DNA of 64,000 nucleotides from Polaromonas sp. YR568 (lineage in GTDB: Bacteria > Pseudomonadota > Gammaproteobacteria > Burkholderiales > Burkholderiaceae_C): the NCBI RefSeq assembly GCF_900116715.1, contig NZ_FPBM01000008.1:124001-188000 (forward strand), given 5' to 3'. Position 1 is the stretch's first letter. Each line of letters starts with the position of its first letter. The position numbers and the translations under genes were made by a program. Of the stretch, positions 1 through 8,651 are shown piece after piece. Under the pieces are notes generated by a model. It saw only the letters and a program-made list of their open reading frames with translations, was not told the origin of the DNA and did not search any database.

Positions 1-1
1 C

Positions 2-262
2 CGCGAACTGGCCGAGCACGCTTATCAAAAAACCCGGCAGATGCTGCGCTCGCGCAAGACCACGCTGTCGGCCAAGCTGGCGCGGCACGGCGTGTCGCTG
101 AATCTGGACATGCTGGAAGACCCCAAACGCCACCTGGTGGCCAAGAGGCCGGCCGCCACCCGCGTAGGGCGCGCGATTGCATCGCTGGAAGACGTGATGG
201 AGGATTTGAGCCACGCCGTGAAGCTGGCGGCCCGCGCGAAGCCGGCCACCGCAGCGACTTAA
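2..262 (+). CDS. C-terminal fragment of an unidentified protein, cut by the window edge
   Basis: The reading frame is open from base 2 to the stop at 260-262 and encodes 86 residues. It is rich in Arg, Lys, Ala and Leu and probably forms two or three helices. I recognise no motif in it. A later in-frame ATG at 41 would give a 73-residue protein, but the open frame upstream of it suggests a gene that begins before the window. It runs in the same direction as the TetR regulator that follows after about 140 bp. The product cannot be named from this piece. Confidence 0.6.
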   Translation, partial: RELAEHAYQKTRQMLRSRKTTLSAKLARHGVSLNLDMLEDPKRHLVAKRPAATRVGRAIASLEDVMEDLSHAVKLAARAKPATAAT

Positions 263-401
263 ACCAAAGGTTCTCCTGATGGCTTCGAGGCCATGCGCGA
301 AGCTGCCCGGCACCTGCCGATAGATGGACTTGATGGACTTCCCTAGTTCCATGCCCGCAGGGGCTGGGTTAGAGTAAAGAGCAATACAAGGTAGACAACT
401 T

Positions 402-1061
402 ATGGCGAAAAAAGCGCCGCGCCGTACAGCAGAGCGGATCCTGGAGGTCACCCTGGACCTCTTCAACCGCTTTGGCGAGCCCAATGTGTCGACCACGCTG
501 ATCTCGGCCGAGCTCAGCATCAGCCCCGGCAACCTCTATTACCACTACCCCGCCAAAGACGAGCTCATCAACTCGTTGTTCGATCGTTACGAAAAATCCC
601 TGAGTGAGCTGCTCAACGCCAGCGACGGCGTGCGCGATGTGGAAGACGCCTGGTTTTTCATGCACACGCTGTTCGAGCTGATCTGGCAATACCGCTTCCT
701 TTACCGCGACCTCAACGACCTGTTGAGCAAAAACCGCCGGCTGGAAACCCATTTCCAGTGGGTGCTGAAAAACAAGACGCGCGCCGTGAAGGGCCTGCTC
801 GACGGCATGAGCCGCGCCGGCGCCATGACGATTGATTCACGCGAAGTCGAAGCCACGGCCACCAGCATGGTGGTGGTGCTCACTTACTGGCTCAGCTTTG
901 AGTACGTGCGCGACCCGCGCAACGCGCTGGAACCGGCCAATGCGCAGGCCGCGCTGCTGCGCGGCGCACACCACGTGCTGAACCTGCTGATTCCCTACCT
1001 GGAGCAAGGCCAGCGCGCCCATTTGCAGGCGCTGGTGGGCGCTTACAGCAACCCGGCTTGA
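402..1061 (+). CDS. TetR/AcrR-family transcriptional regulator
   Basis: This 219-residue protein has a typical TetR N-terminal DNA-binding domain at about residues 10-57. The segment SPGNLYYHYPAKDEL matches the recognition helix and the Tyr-Tyr-His-Tyr stretch of that family. The C-terminal 150 residues would be the ligand and dimerisation domain, and that part names no ligand. A relaxed 59-bp gap separates it from the TPR-like gene downstream on the same strand, so the two may be cotranscribed. Which genes it regulates is not visible from the sequence. Confidence 0.9.
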   Translation: MAKKAPRRTAERILEVTLDLFNRFGEPNVSTTLISAELSISPGNLYYHYPAKDELINSLFDRYEKSLSELLNASDGVRDVEDAWFFMHTLFELIWQYRFLYRDLNDLLSKNRRLETHFQWVLKNKTRAVKGLLDGMSRAGAMTIDSREVEATATSMVVVLTYWLSFEYVRDPRNALEPANAQAALLRGAHHVLNLLIPYLEQGQRAHLQALVGAYSNPA

Positions 1062-1120
1062 GTTACGCCAAACCGCCCTCATTCATAACACCAACAATTT
1101 TTACCTAGGAGACAACACAC

Positions 1121-1894
1121 ATGGCCAAATGGACTGCCTTCCCCCACGCCGGCGACTACACATTTGATGCCGCCAGCCTGAAAAAAAGCTGGGCCCGCCT
1201 GCACCAGGGCGACTGCGAGCCCCTGCCCAAAGACGCGGACGTGCTGCAGGCCTGGGTTCTGTTTCACAACGGCGACTTCCAGAAGGCCTTTGACGCCGGC
1301 ATCAAGGCCGGCGGCGACGGCATCACGGCGGCCAACAAAGCCGCCAGCATGTACGCCACCTACCTGGAAACCAAGGAAAAGACCAAGCTCGACCTCTTTA
1401 TGGAAGTCGCGGCCCGCGCCGAGGCCCAGCAAAAGGACGACCCCAAGAACGCCAACGCCTGGTACTGGCAGGCTTATGCCCTGGGCCGCTACAGCCAGGG
1501 CATCAGCGTGGCCAAGGCGCTCGCACAGGGCCTGGGCACCAAGGTGAAGAACTCGCTGGAGCAAGCCATCAAGCTGTCACCCAAACACGCCGATGCGCAC
1601 ATCGCGCTGGCGGCCTTCCACGCCGAGGTGATCGACAAGGTGGGCTCCCTCATAGGCGGCATGACCTACGGCGCCAAGAAGGACGTCGGACTGGGACTCT
1701 ACAAAGACGCGCTCAAACTGCACCCCGGCTCCGCCATCGGCATGATCGAGTACGCCAACGGCATGGTGATGCTCGAAGGTGACAAAAAGATGAAAGAAGC
1801 CACCAAGCTGTATGAGCAGGCCGCGGCCAGCAAGCCGCTGGACGCGACCGAGCGGCTGGATGTGGAGATGGCCAAGGCTGAACTGGAAGACTGA
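1121..1894 (+). CDS. TPR-like repeat protein of unknown function
   Basis: The product has 257 residues and no signal peptide or membrane segment, so it is probably cytoplasmic. Helical pairs of TPR type are visible around residues 105-145 (NANAWYWQAYALGRY) and 195-245 (AIGMIEYANGMVMLEG), with the usual small and aromatic residue spacing. It probably acts as a protein-binding scaffold, which is inference from the fold. The start is supported by a good ribosome binding site (TAGGAG) 9-10 bases upstream of the ATG. A clear intrinsic terminator follows the stop. I do not recognise a named family. Confidence 0.8.
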   Translation: MAKWTAFPHAGDYTFDAASLKKSWARLHQGDCEPLPKDADVLQAWVLFHNGDFQKAFDAGIKAGGDGITAANKAASMYATYLETKEKTKLDLFMEVAARAEAQQKDDPKNANAWYWQAYALGRYSQGISVAKALAQGLGTKVKNSLEQAIKLSPKHADAHIALAAFHAEVIDKVGSLIGGMTYGAKKDVGLGLYKDALKLHPGSAIGMIEYANGMVMLEGDKKMKEATKLYEQAAASKPLDATERLDVEMAKAELED

Positions 1895-1937
1895 GCTTTT
1901 TACCTAAGCTTTTTTGACGCCTGCTGTTGCAGGATCA

Positions 1938-1976
1938 AGAGCCCGCGCACTGCAAGGTACGCGGGCCTTGTTTTAT
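1938..1976 (+). terminator. Intrinsic terminator of the TPR-like gene
   Basis: The inverted repeat GCCCGCG (1941-1947) and CGCGGGC (1960-1966) has a 12-base loop and is followed by CTTGTTTTA. It lies 44 bp after the stop codon of the TPR-like gene and just before the 3' end of the convergent slt gene. Confidence 0.75.
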
Positions 1977-2008
1977 TCGAGGCGCCGCCCTACGGCGCTC
2001 AAGGCAAA

Positions 2009-4138
2009 TTAAGGCAGATCCTTATACGGCTCAGGCTGCGAAGCATCCCGCGGCCCGACCGTGCCCAGCCGGGCCTTCAGCGACTGCGGTTGCCCCGTCA
2101 GGATCGCCGCATAGTTGGTCGTGTTGGACAACACCTTCTTCACATAGTCGCGCGTTTCGCTGAAAGGCACGTTCTCGGCCCAGATAGCGGCGTCCAGCAC
2201 CGGGCCGTTGCGCCAGGTGCGCGGGCGGCCAGGGCCGGCGTTGTAGGCGGCTGCGGCCATGGGCATGGAGCCGTTGAGGTCGTCCAGCGCGAGCTTGAGG
2301 TAGGCCGTGCCGATGGCGATGTTGGTATCGCGGTCGTTGAGCTGGTCTTGCGTGAAACCTTCGAGGCCGATTTTTTTGGCCGTCCAGCGGGCCGTGGCGG
2401 GCATGACCTGCATCAGGCCCGACGCGCCCACGCCGGAGCGGGCGTCCATGATGAAGCGGCTTTCCTGGCGGATCAGGCCGTACACATAGGCCGCGTCCAG
2501 GTTAATCGTTTTGCTGCGCTGGGTGACGGCATCGCGAAACGGCATCGGAAAGCGCTGGTCGAAATCCACCTCGGCCTTGGTGCGTTCGCTGGTGTTGATG
2601 CAGCGGTCCCAGATCTGGCGGTCGCAGGCGAACTGGGCGGCGGCCAGCAGCTCGCGGTCGGCCATGCCGCCGCGCTTGTGCAGGTTGGTGGTGTAGTTCC
2701 ACTCGCGCGTGCCTTCGGGGCGCAGGCCAATGGCGATGGCGTAGGCAGCGCGGTTCAGGCCCGGGTTAAGCCGGGCCACTTCTTTTTCTTCCGGCGTGAG
2801 CGGCGCGGGCTTGGCCGGCACGGTGATCTTCTGGCCGGTTTCCTCCAGCGCCAGCTGCTCGTAAAAGCCGCGCGGCGAGGCAATCGACTGCATCAGCGCC
2901 AGGGCCTCGGCGCGCTGCGGCGCGATGGTGATGCCGGTGCTGATGGTCTGCGTCACGCCAGGCGTGGTGGCCACGGCGACCGGGGCCTTGGGCGCGGCGT
3001 CGGGCGGCGCGGTGGCCAGCAGAGCGCGGCCTTTCCAGTAGCTCCAGGTCGGATCTTTGCGTGCGTCTTCGCTCATCGCGTTGACGGCGGCCAGCACCAG
3101 CGCCCAGTTGGGCTGGGCGCCCGCGCGCAGTGCGGCGCGGGCCTTCCAGCCCAGCATGTCGTCGCTGAGGTCGGTGTCTTTGGTGACCTTGGCAAAGTAC
3201 TGCAGCGCGTCGCTCGCGGGCACCGTGCCCAGCTTGGTGGCGGCCTGCCGGCCTATCGCGCCCCAGACCCAGTTACGCTCTTCGGTGTTCAGCTGCATGC
3301 CCCATTTGTTTTCCACCTGGAAGGCCGCGCCTTCGGTGTCGGAGATCGCCATCTTGATCAGCGCCAGCGTGATGATTTCGCGCCGCGCCTTGCTGATCGC
3401 CAATTGCTTGCCGGCCAGGAACTTGATCGGGCTGGCGTTCAGGTCGTTCACCATGCCCACGGCGTCGGGCGCGACGATCTGCACCGCGTCGCGCGCGGCG
3501 CGCGGACGGTTGGCTTCGGTGGCCAGGCGGGCTTTGACCCAGACGTCCTGCGGCGTGAGGTTTTTGGCGCCGACCAGCCGCTCGGCAGCCGAGGTGCAGC
3601 CGTCGTCGGCCTCGCGCTGCGCATACCAGTTCTTCTTCACCTCATCGGCCAGGCGCGCATCAATGGCCGGGTTCTTGAGGTGCTCGACCAGGATGGCGTA
3701 GCAGCGCACTTCCTTGTCGTCGTTCATGCGGTAGTTGGGGTACTCGGCGGCAAAGCCGGCCCAGTCGCGGCGCTGGCCCAGCAGCAGCAGCCAGTCATTG
3801 CGCAGGCGGTCTTCCTGGTAGGTGCCGGCGTAGCGGCTGAAAAAATCCTGCACCTCTTGCGGGCCGGCTTCGCCCAGGCGGGTTTTGAGTTCCCAGTAGG
3901 CGGCCCATGGCTCCAGCGCATGGCCCCTGGCTTGCGGCAGCAGTTGCGCCATGCGGCCCCTGTCGCCGCGCTTGAAGGCCTTGTTCATCTCGACAATCAC
4001 GCTGTCGCCGGCGCTGGTTCCGGAGGGAATGGCGGTCTGCGCAGCCGCAGAGGCAGGCAAGGCCAGCGAAATCACTGCGGCCAAAAAAGCGGGCAGGGCT
4101 GCCGTGCGCAACGGGTTGTTAAGAAATTTGTATAGCAT
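2009..4138 (-). CDS. slt: Soluble lytic murein transglycosylase (SLT family)
   Basis: This periplasmic enzyme cleaves the MurNAc-GlcNAc bond of peptidoglycan to form 1,6-anhydro-muropeptides. The protein has about 709 residues: a signal peptide ending near ALPASAAAQT, a long helical region typical of the doughnut-shaped Slt70 domain, and a C-terminal catalytic domain. That domain carries the catalytic Glu in GLIRQESRF (near residue 558), then GLMQVMPATA and AAYNAGPGR. The frame is open further upstream to 4264, but those codons overlap fau on the other strand, and the signal peptide fits a start at 4138 or 4147. AnmK, which recycles anhydro-MurNAc, is encoded at 29.3 kb. Confidence 0.93.
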   Translation of the reverse strand: MLYKFLNNPLRTAALPAFLAAVISLALPASAAAQTAIPSGTSAGDSVIVEMNKAFKRGDRGRMAQLLPQARGHALEPWAAYWELKTRLGEAGPQEVQDFFSRYAGTYQEDRLRNDWLLLLGQRRDWAGFAAEYPNYRMNDDKEVRCYAILVEHLKNPAIDARLADEVKKNWYAQREADDGCTSAAERLVGAKNLTPQDVWVKARLATEANRPRAARDAVQIVAPDAVGMVNDLNASPIKFLAGKQLAISKARREIITLALIKMAISDTEGAAFQVENKWGMQLNTEERNWVWGAIGRQAATKLGTVPASDALQYFAKVTKDTDLSDDMLGWKARAALRAGAQPNWALVLAAVNAMSEDARKDPTWSYWKGRALLATAPPDAAPKAPVAVATTPGVTQTISTGITIAPQRAEALALMQSIASPRGFYEQLALEETGQKITVPAKPAPLTPEEKEVARLNPGLNRAAYAIAIGLRPEGTREWNYTTNLHKRGGMADRELLAAAQFACDRQIWDRCINTSERTKAEVDFDQRFPMPFRDAVTQRSKTINLDAAYVYGLIRQESRFIMDARSGVGASGLMQVMPATARWTAKKIGLEGFTQDQLNDRDTNIAIGTAYLKLALDDLNGSMPMAAAAYNAGPGRPRTWRNGPVLDAAIWAENVPFSETRDYVKKVLSNTTNYAAILTGQPQSLKARLGTVGPRDASQPEPYKDLP

Positions 4139-4148
4139 CTGGGACATT

Positions 4149-4784
4149 ATGGACAAATTAAGCACCCGCAAGGCACTGGTTGAAGCCCGTTTGAACATGC
4201 CCGACCGCCTGGAGCGGGCCGATTTGTTGCAACGTGTGATGCGCATCTGGCTGGTAGGTTCCACCCACGAGGTGATTGGCGCCTACTGGCCCATCAAGGG
4301 CGAGTTCGACCCGCTGCCGGCGCTGTACCGCTGGCAGGAAGATGCCATCCTCAGCCAGGGCTCCTCCAACCCAGCGCTGGCCCAGGTCGAATCCGCGCAG
4401 CTGGCGACGGAAAGCATCGCCGCCCGGTCACCGCGCAAGATCGGCTTGCCGGTGGTCAACAAGCTGCACAAGACTCTCACCTTTCACGCCTGGTACCCCG
4501 GCTGCCCCATGGAGGAAGACGCCTACGGCATCCCCAAGCCCAAGGACACGGAAGTGATTGTCCCGACGCTCCTGTTTGTGCCCTGTGTGGGTTACGGGCC
4601 AGGCGGTTACCGGCTGGGCTACGGCGGCGGCTTTTATGACCGCACGCTTGCCACCCTGCAGCCGCGGCCCTTTACCGTGGGCCTTGGATACACCCATGGC
4701 TGGCTGCCGGACATGGAGCCCGAGCCGCACGACATTCCGCTGGACGCCATCCTCAACGACAAGGGCGTGGTCTGGCCGGTTTGA
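4149..4784 (+). CDS. fau: 5-formyltetrahydrofolate cyclo-ligase
   Basis: The enzyme (5,10-methenyl-THF synthetase, YgfA type) converts 5-formyl-THF to 5,10-methenyl-THF using ATP. The 211-residue length is usual for the family. The N-terminal basic motif (LSTRKALVEARLNM) and the C-terminal nucleotide-binding motif GPGGYRLGYGGGFYDR (about residues 147-162) identify it. The frame extends upstream to 3951, but that extension lies inside slt, so the ATG at 4149 is preferred. The start codons of fau and slt lie back to back with almost no space between them. Other folate genes in the window are folB and metF. Confidence 0.93.
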   Translation: MDKLSTRKALVEARLNMPDRLERADLLQRVMRIWLVGSTHEVIGAYWPIKGEFDPLPALYRWQEDAILSQGSSNPALAQVESAQLATESIAARSPRKIGLPVVNKLHKTLTFHAWYPGCPMEEDAYGIPKPKDTEVIVPTLLFVPCVGYGPGGYRLGYGGGFYDRTLATLQPRPFTVGLGYTHGWLPDMEPEPHDIPLDAILNDKGVVWPV

Positions 4785-4906
4785 ACGCCGGACGCGCGGC
4801 AGCCACGCGCAGAGGCGGCAAAGGCGGCAAAGGCTGAAACAGGCATATCGGTCAAGGCATTTCGGTAAAAATTACCAAAACAAGCAAAACAGTGCAGGGA
4901 GCAGGT

Positions 4907-6793
4907 ATGGCGGCAAGCAATACAGCCGGCGCGGCTGAAAGCAGCAGGGACAGCGTCGGCAGCAGGGTCCGAAAAGACCTGTTCAAGGTTCTGGCGCTGG
5001 CGCTGGTTTCGCTTTTTCTGGTGCCTGTGGCCACGCTGCTGTTCGTCAACCACGCCCAGCCCCGGCTGGACAGCTCGATTACCCAGTCGATAACGCGGCA
5101 GGTGGACCAGGACAAGCGCCTTGCGCCTGAAGACAAGGCGCAGATCAAATCGTTCTACCGTGACCACCCTGCCTCCAGCCTGTGCGCAACCACCGACCCG
5201 GAACTGCAGCGGGACAAAGACTCGCTCTGCGAACGCTATACCGACGTCTGGCAGTTTTACGCCGCGCACGAGATCGCCTGGTGGACCATCCTGGCCGGTG
5301 TGGCGGTATTACTGGCCGAGCTGCTGCTGGGCGCGGTGGCGTTCTGGAACCGCAAGGCGCAGTACCTGAGCTTTGTGCTGGGCTGGCGCATGCTAAGCCT
5401 GGCCAGCGCGCTGGAGATTCTGGTGCAGGGCGCCATGCTGGTCTGGCTGTCGTTCTGGATCACGGCCTTTTTCTTTCATTCCTACTCCATCAAGCTGATC
5501 GCGGTGATCGGCCTGGTGGTGGTGGTTGCGGTGTTCTTCGCCATCACGGGGCTGCTGCGCCGCCCGGCGCCGGGCAACAGCATCGCGGGCGAGCTGGTCA
5601 GCGACGGCGATGCGCCGGGGCTGTGGGCCAACACCCGCGCGCTGGCCGCGCGCCTGAAAACCGCGCCGCCCAAACAGATCGTGGCGGGCATAGACACCAA
5701 CTTTTTTGTCACCGAGGCGCCGCTCACCGTGGCCGGAAAAACCCTCAGCGGCCGCACGCTGTTTGTCAGCCTGCCGCTGCTGCGCCTGCTGGACCGCGCA
5801 CAGGCCGACGCCGTGCTGGGGCACGAGCTGGCCCACTTTCGCGGCGGCGACGCCGCCAGCAGCGCGCGCCTGGGGCCCAAGCTGGTGCAGTACGACCACT
5901 ACCTGGCGATGATGCGCGGCGGCGGCCTGACGGTGGTGGTCTATCACCTGATGTACCTGTACCGGGTGATCTTCGAGTTCGCGCTGATGCGCGACAGCCG
6001 CGAACGCGAGTTCAAGGCCGACCGCACCGCCGCCAAGCTGGTCTCGCCGCAGGCCATCGTGCAGTCGCTGATCAAGATCGCGGCCTACGACAGCTACCGC
6101 TCGGAGATAGAGCGCGAGCTGTTCGAGCATGACCGCCAGCACAGCGAGCAGTTGGGCATCGCGCAGTTTGTGGCCTCGGGCCTGGCGCCGTATGCCGCAT
6201 CGGCAAAATTCGTCAAAGCCATGGGCTCGGCCAGCGTGCCGCACCCCTTCGACTCACACCCGGCCATGCTGGACCGCATGAAAAACGTGCGCCACTTCGT
6301 CAAGCCCGAAGCCTTTGCCGCCGTCGTGACCGAGCCGGTAACCCGCACCTGGGCCGACGACATACAGACCGCGCCGCAAATCGAGCAGCGCCTGTGGGCC
6401 ACTTACGAGCAGGGCTTTGCCGCCGACCATGAACGCACCCTGGCCTACCGCTACCTGCCCGACAACGACATGGAGCGCGCGCTGGTACTGCGTTACTTTC
6501 CCCCTGTGCAATTCCCACTCAAGGGCACGCTGGCAATCGGCGTGACCTACAGTGGCCTGCAACTGCCCGGCAAGCCCGATGAACTCTCCTGGGATGAGGT
6601 CAAAAACCTCGCGTATGAGAACGGTTTTGGCGGCGATGTGCTGACCATCACCCTGCATGAAAAAGGCTTGCTGGGCGCCAAGAGCACCAAGGTGAAGCTG
6701 CCTGGCATTGGGGCGCAGCGGGAGCCGTTCAAGGCGGCGCTTGGGGTTTATCGGCATCGGCATGAGGTTATGAGGGCGCAGTTGGCTGGGTAA
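4907..6793 (+). CDS. Membrane-bound M48-family zinc metalloprotease
   Basis: The protein has about 628 residues. The N-terminal third holds a membrane segment near residues 25-45 and further segments between about 120 and 215. The M48 zinc motif HELAH follows at residues 306-310, with a third metal ligand expected in the EREFKAD segment about 60 residues on. The C-terminal 180 residues are not typical of HtpX and have no domain I recognise. It resembles large membrane M48 proteases rather than HtpX (about 290 residues). The start at 4907 is chosen because GGGAGCAGGT lies just upstream; a GTG at 4892 is an alternative. The substrate is unknown. Confidence 0.85.
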   Translation: MAASNTAGAAESSRDSVGSRVRKDLFKVLALALVSLFLVPVATLLFVNHAQPRLDSSITQSITRQVDQDKRLAPEDKAQIKSFYRDHPASSLCATTDPELQRDKDSLCERYTDVWQFYAAHEIAWWTILAGVAVLLAELLLGAVAFWNRKAQYLSFVLGWRMLSLASALEILVQGAMLVWLSFWITAFFFHSYSIKLIAVIGLVVVVAVFFAITGLLRRPAPGNSIAGELVSDGDAPGLWANTRALAARLKTAPPKQIVAGIDTNFFVTEAPLTVAGKTLSGRTLFVSLPLLRLLDRAQADAVLGHELAHFRGGDAASSARLGPKLVQYDHYLAMMRGGGLTVVVYHLMYLYRVIFEFALMRDSREREFKADRTAAKLVSPQAIVQSLIKIAAYDSYRSEIERELFEHDRQHSEQLGIAQFVASGLAPYAASAKFVKAMGSASVPHPFDSHPAMLDRMKNVRHFVKPEAFAAVVTEPVTRTWADDIQTAPQIEQRLWATYEQGFAADHERTLAYRYLPDNDMERALVLRYFPPVQFPLKGTLAIGVTYSGLQLPGKPDELSWDEVKNLAYENGFGGDVLTITLHEKGLLGAKSTKVKLPGIGAQREPFKAALGVYRHRHEVMRAQLAG

Positions 6794-6819
6794 CTGCGCC
6801 GGTCTTGCTCCGGCGGTGT

Positions 6820-7420
6820 GCCCTCCTCTGACTCCTGCTGGCCGGGAGTGGCCCGGCGGCCAGTAACTTTCTTTTGCTTCGCCAAAAGAAAGTCACCAAA
6901 GAAAAGGCGACCCGCAGTCTGGGTCCCTACGCTTCGCTTCGGGCAACCTGCGGTGCTCGAGCCAAGCGGGGTCAAAAACAACTCGCTGCGCTCAGACAAG
7001 TTTTTGCCCTGATCCGCTTGTCTCTGCGCTCCTCGGCCCAGCCAGGACGGGGCAATCGGGAACGGGAGCGGGGACCAAATACCAAAGACAAATACCAACA
7101 AGGACTCGCCATGGCGAGTCCTTGTTTCTTCAGGTATTGGTATTCGGCTGTTCGGTATTTGGTATCCCGTCCCCCACCCCTTCTGTATGCGCCGAGGAGC
7201 GGAGGTCCAGACGGATAAGGGCAAAAACTTGTTTGAGCCGAAGGCGAGTTGTTTTTGACCCCGTCTGGACCGAGCACCGCAGGTTGCCCGTAGCGCAGCG
7301 AAGGGACGCAGACAGTAGGGTCGCCTTTCTTTTGCTTACTTTTCTTTGGCGAAGCAAAGAAAAGTGAGTCGCATGCCGGGCGACCCCGGCCAGCCGCCCT
7401 CAGCAGAGAGCACAACGGCA
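6820..7420. repeat. Large imperfect inverted repeat element, about 600 bp, with no gene
   Basis: The left arm (about 6820-7111) and right arm (about 7112-7420) are inverted copies of each other with scattered mismatches. Shared blocks include GGGCAACCTGCGGTGCTCG, GGGGTCAAAAACAACTCGC and ACAAGTTTTTGCCC, read on the plus strand on the left and on the minus strand on the right. The outer part of each arm has its own small hairpin around TTTGCTTCGCCAAA. The element fills the 675-bp gap between two convergent genes (M48 protease and ROK kinase). Six-frame ORFs here are products of the repeat and not credible genes. I recall similar repeats, often mis-annotated as small proteins, from Comamonadaceae. 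Confidence 0.85.
7099..7124. repeat. 26-bp perfect palindrome at the centre of the large inverted repeat
   Basis: The half-site CAAGGACTCGCCA (7099-7111) is followed directly by its exact reverse complement (7112-7124). It marks the symmetry axis of the 600-bp inverted repeat. On both sides lie less perfect inverted copies of ACCAAATACC / GGTATTTGGT. Confidence 0.9.
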
Positions 7421-7468
7421 AAACCAAATCAGCGCCCCCGGCGGAAGCCAAAAAAACACCAAGAACCC

Positions 7469-8428
7469 TTAACTAACCAACGCCAAAGCCCCAAAATCCC
7501 CAACCCTCTCCCCAAGCCCCGCCGCCACCACCTCAACCCCGCCGGTAAGCGCCGGCAACTTCCCACGCAACTGCGCCTGCAAGCGAGGCAGCAAGAAGTC
7601 ACGGTTGTTCCAGAACACACCACCGCCCAGGCTGATGCGCTGCAGGTCCAGCGTGGCGACCAGGTTGTAGAGGCCGCGCCCCATGACCCGGCAGAGCTCG
7701 TCGACGATGGCCAGCGCAGCGGTCTCGCCGGCGCGTGCGGCGGTAAAGAGCGCTGTGGCGCCGGCATAGCCCTGGCCGGCAAAGCGCCGCTCGATCGCGT
7801 TGCCGGCGACCAGCGCCTCCAGGTCGCCCACATTGCCGCAGCCGCAAAGCGTGTCGTCGCTGTCGCTGACAAAGGTATGGCCCGCATGGCCGGCGTTGCC
7901 GTGTTTGCCGCGCAGGATATTGCCGTCCACGCACAGGCCAAAGCCGATGCCGGTGCTCCAGGTCACGTAGGCGCAGCTGTCCACGCCCTGCAAAGCACCC
8001 CAGCGGCGCTCAGCCTGCAGGGCGCCCACGCCGTCGTTTTCGATGCGGACACCGGCAAAGCGCTGGCGCAACGGGGCCTCCAGCGGCACGCTGACCCAGT
8101 CGTTGGGCAGGCCGCGCGCCGGGCCAGCCATGCCGCCGCAAATATTGGGGTTGGACACTTCAATCATGCCGCCGGCCACCACAAAGGGGCCGCAGGACGA
8201 CACGCCCACCGCCGCTATGTCTTGCTCGCGGATGCCGGCGGCCTCGCAAGCCTGGCCCAGCATGCGCAGCACCTGGCGTGCCACGGTGTCGGGTGGGCCG
8301 GCTTTTTCAGTGGGCTCCATGCGGCGCGATTGCAGGGCCGACAAGGCCTCGTCCAGGCTCATCTGCGGGCTGGCGTCCACCAGGCTGACGGCGATTTTGG
8401 TGCCTCCCAGGTCGACGCAAGCTTTCAT
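7469..8428 (-). CDS. ROK-family sugar kinase
   Basis: ROK proteins are ATP-dependent sugar kinases (glucokinase, fructokinase, N-acetylmannosamine kinase) or sugar-responsive repressors. This 319-residue protein starts directly with the ATP phosphate-binding motif (VDLGGTKIAV, residues 5-14) and has no N-terminal helix-turn-helix, so it is probably a kinase. The ROK signature with the zinc-binding cysteines is visible as LCGCGNVGDLEALVAG near residues 188-203. The substrate cannot be told from the sequence. It lies just upstream in position and downstream in transcription of the DUF2905 and MidA genes on the same strand. Confidence 0.88.
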   Translation of the reverse strand: MKACVDLGGTKIAVSLVDASPQMSLDEALSALQSRRMEPTEKAGPPDTVARQVLRMLGQACEAAGIREQDIAAVGVSSCGPFVVAGGMIEVSNPNICGGMAGPARGLPNDWVSVPLEAPLRQRFAGVRIENDGVGALQAERRWGALQGVDSCAYVTWSTGIGFGLCVDGNILRGKHGNAGHAGHTFVSDSDDTLCGCGNVGDLEALVAGNAIERRFAGQGYAGATALFTAARAGETAALAIVDELCRVMGRGLYNLVATLDLQRISLGGGVFWNNRDFLLPRLQAQLRGKLPALTGGVEVVAAGLGERVGDFGALALVS

Positions 8429-8447
8429 CGTGAAGGCACCTTTTTTC

Positions 8448-8642
8448 TCAGATCAGGTGGGAGATCAGGCTGGCGATAAAGCTCAGCAGGATCGTGGTGG
8501 TGAGGGGTATGAACCAGTCGCGCCCGAACAAGCGGAAACGCAGGTCACCGGGCAATTTGCCAAAACCCAGCTTGTGCAGCAGCGGGGTGAACCAGCTGAT
8601 GAGCATCAGGGCCAGGAAGATGACGATGAACCAGCGGATCAT
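8448..8642 (-). CDS. DUF2905 small membrane protein
   Basis: This 64-residue protein has two hydrophobic segments, near residues 3-20 and 45-62, separated by the conserved loop LGFGKLPGDLRF and FGRDWFIPL. That layout matches DUF2905, a small inner-membrane family of unknown function found widely in Gram-negative bacteria. It lies between the MidA-type methyltransferase (9-bp gap) and the ROK kinase (about 20-bp gap), so all three are probably one transcript. Confidence 0.88.
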   Translation of the reverse strand: MIRWFIVIFLALMLISWFTPLLHKLGFGKLPGDLRFRLFGRDWFIPLTTTILLSFIASLISHLI

Positions 8643-8651
8643 TGAAGCAGT

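Noticed and set aside
2090-4135. 681-codon open frame antisense to slt
   Set aside because: It lies wholly over slt, has a composition typical of GC-rich shadow frames (runs of Gly, Arg, His, Val), and has no recognisable domain.
6748-7451. Several overlapping small ORFs in both strands of the large repeat
   Set aside because: They mirror each other because the DNA is an inverted repeat. They have no ribosome binding site pattern and no domain.
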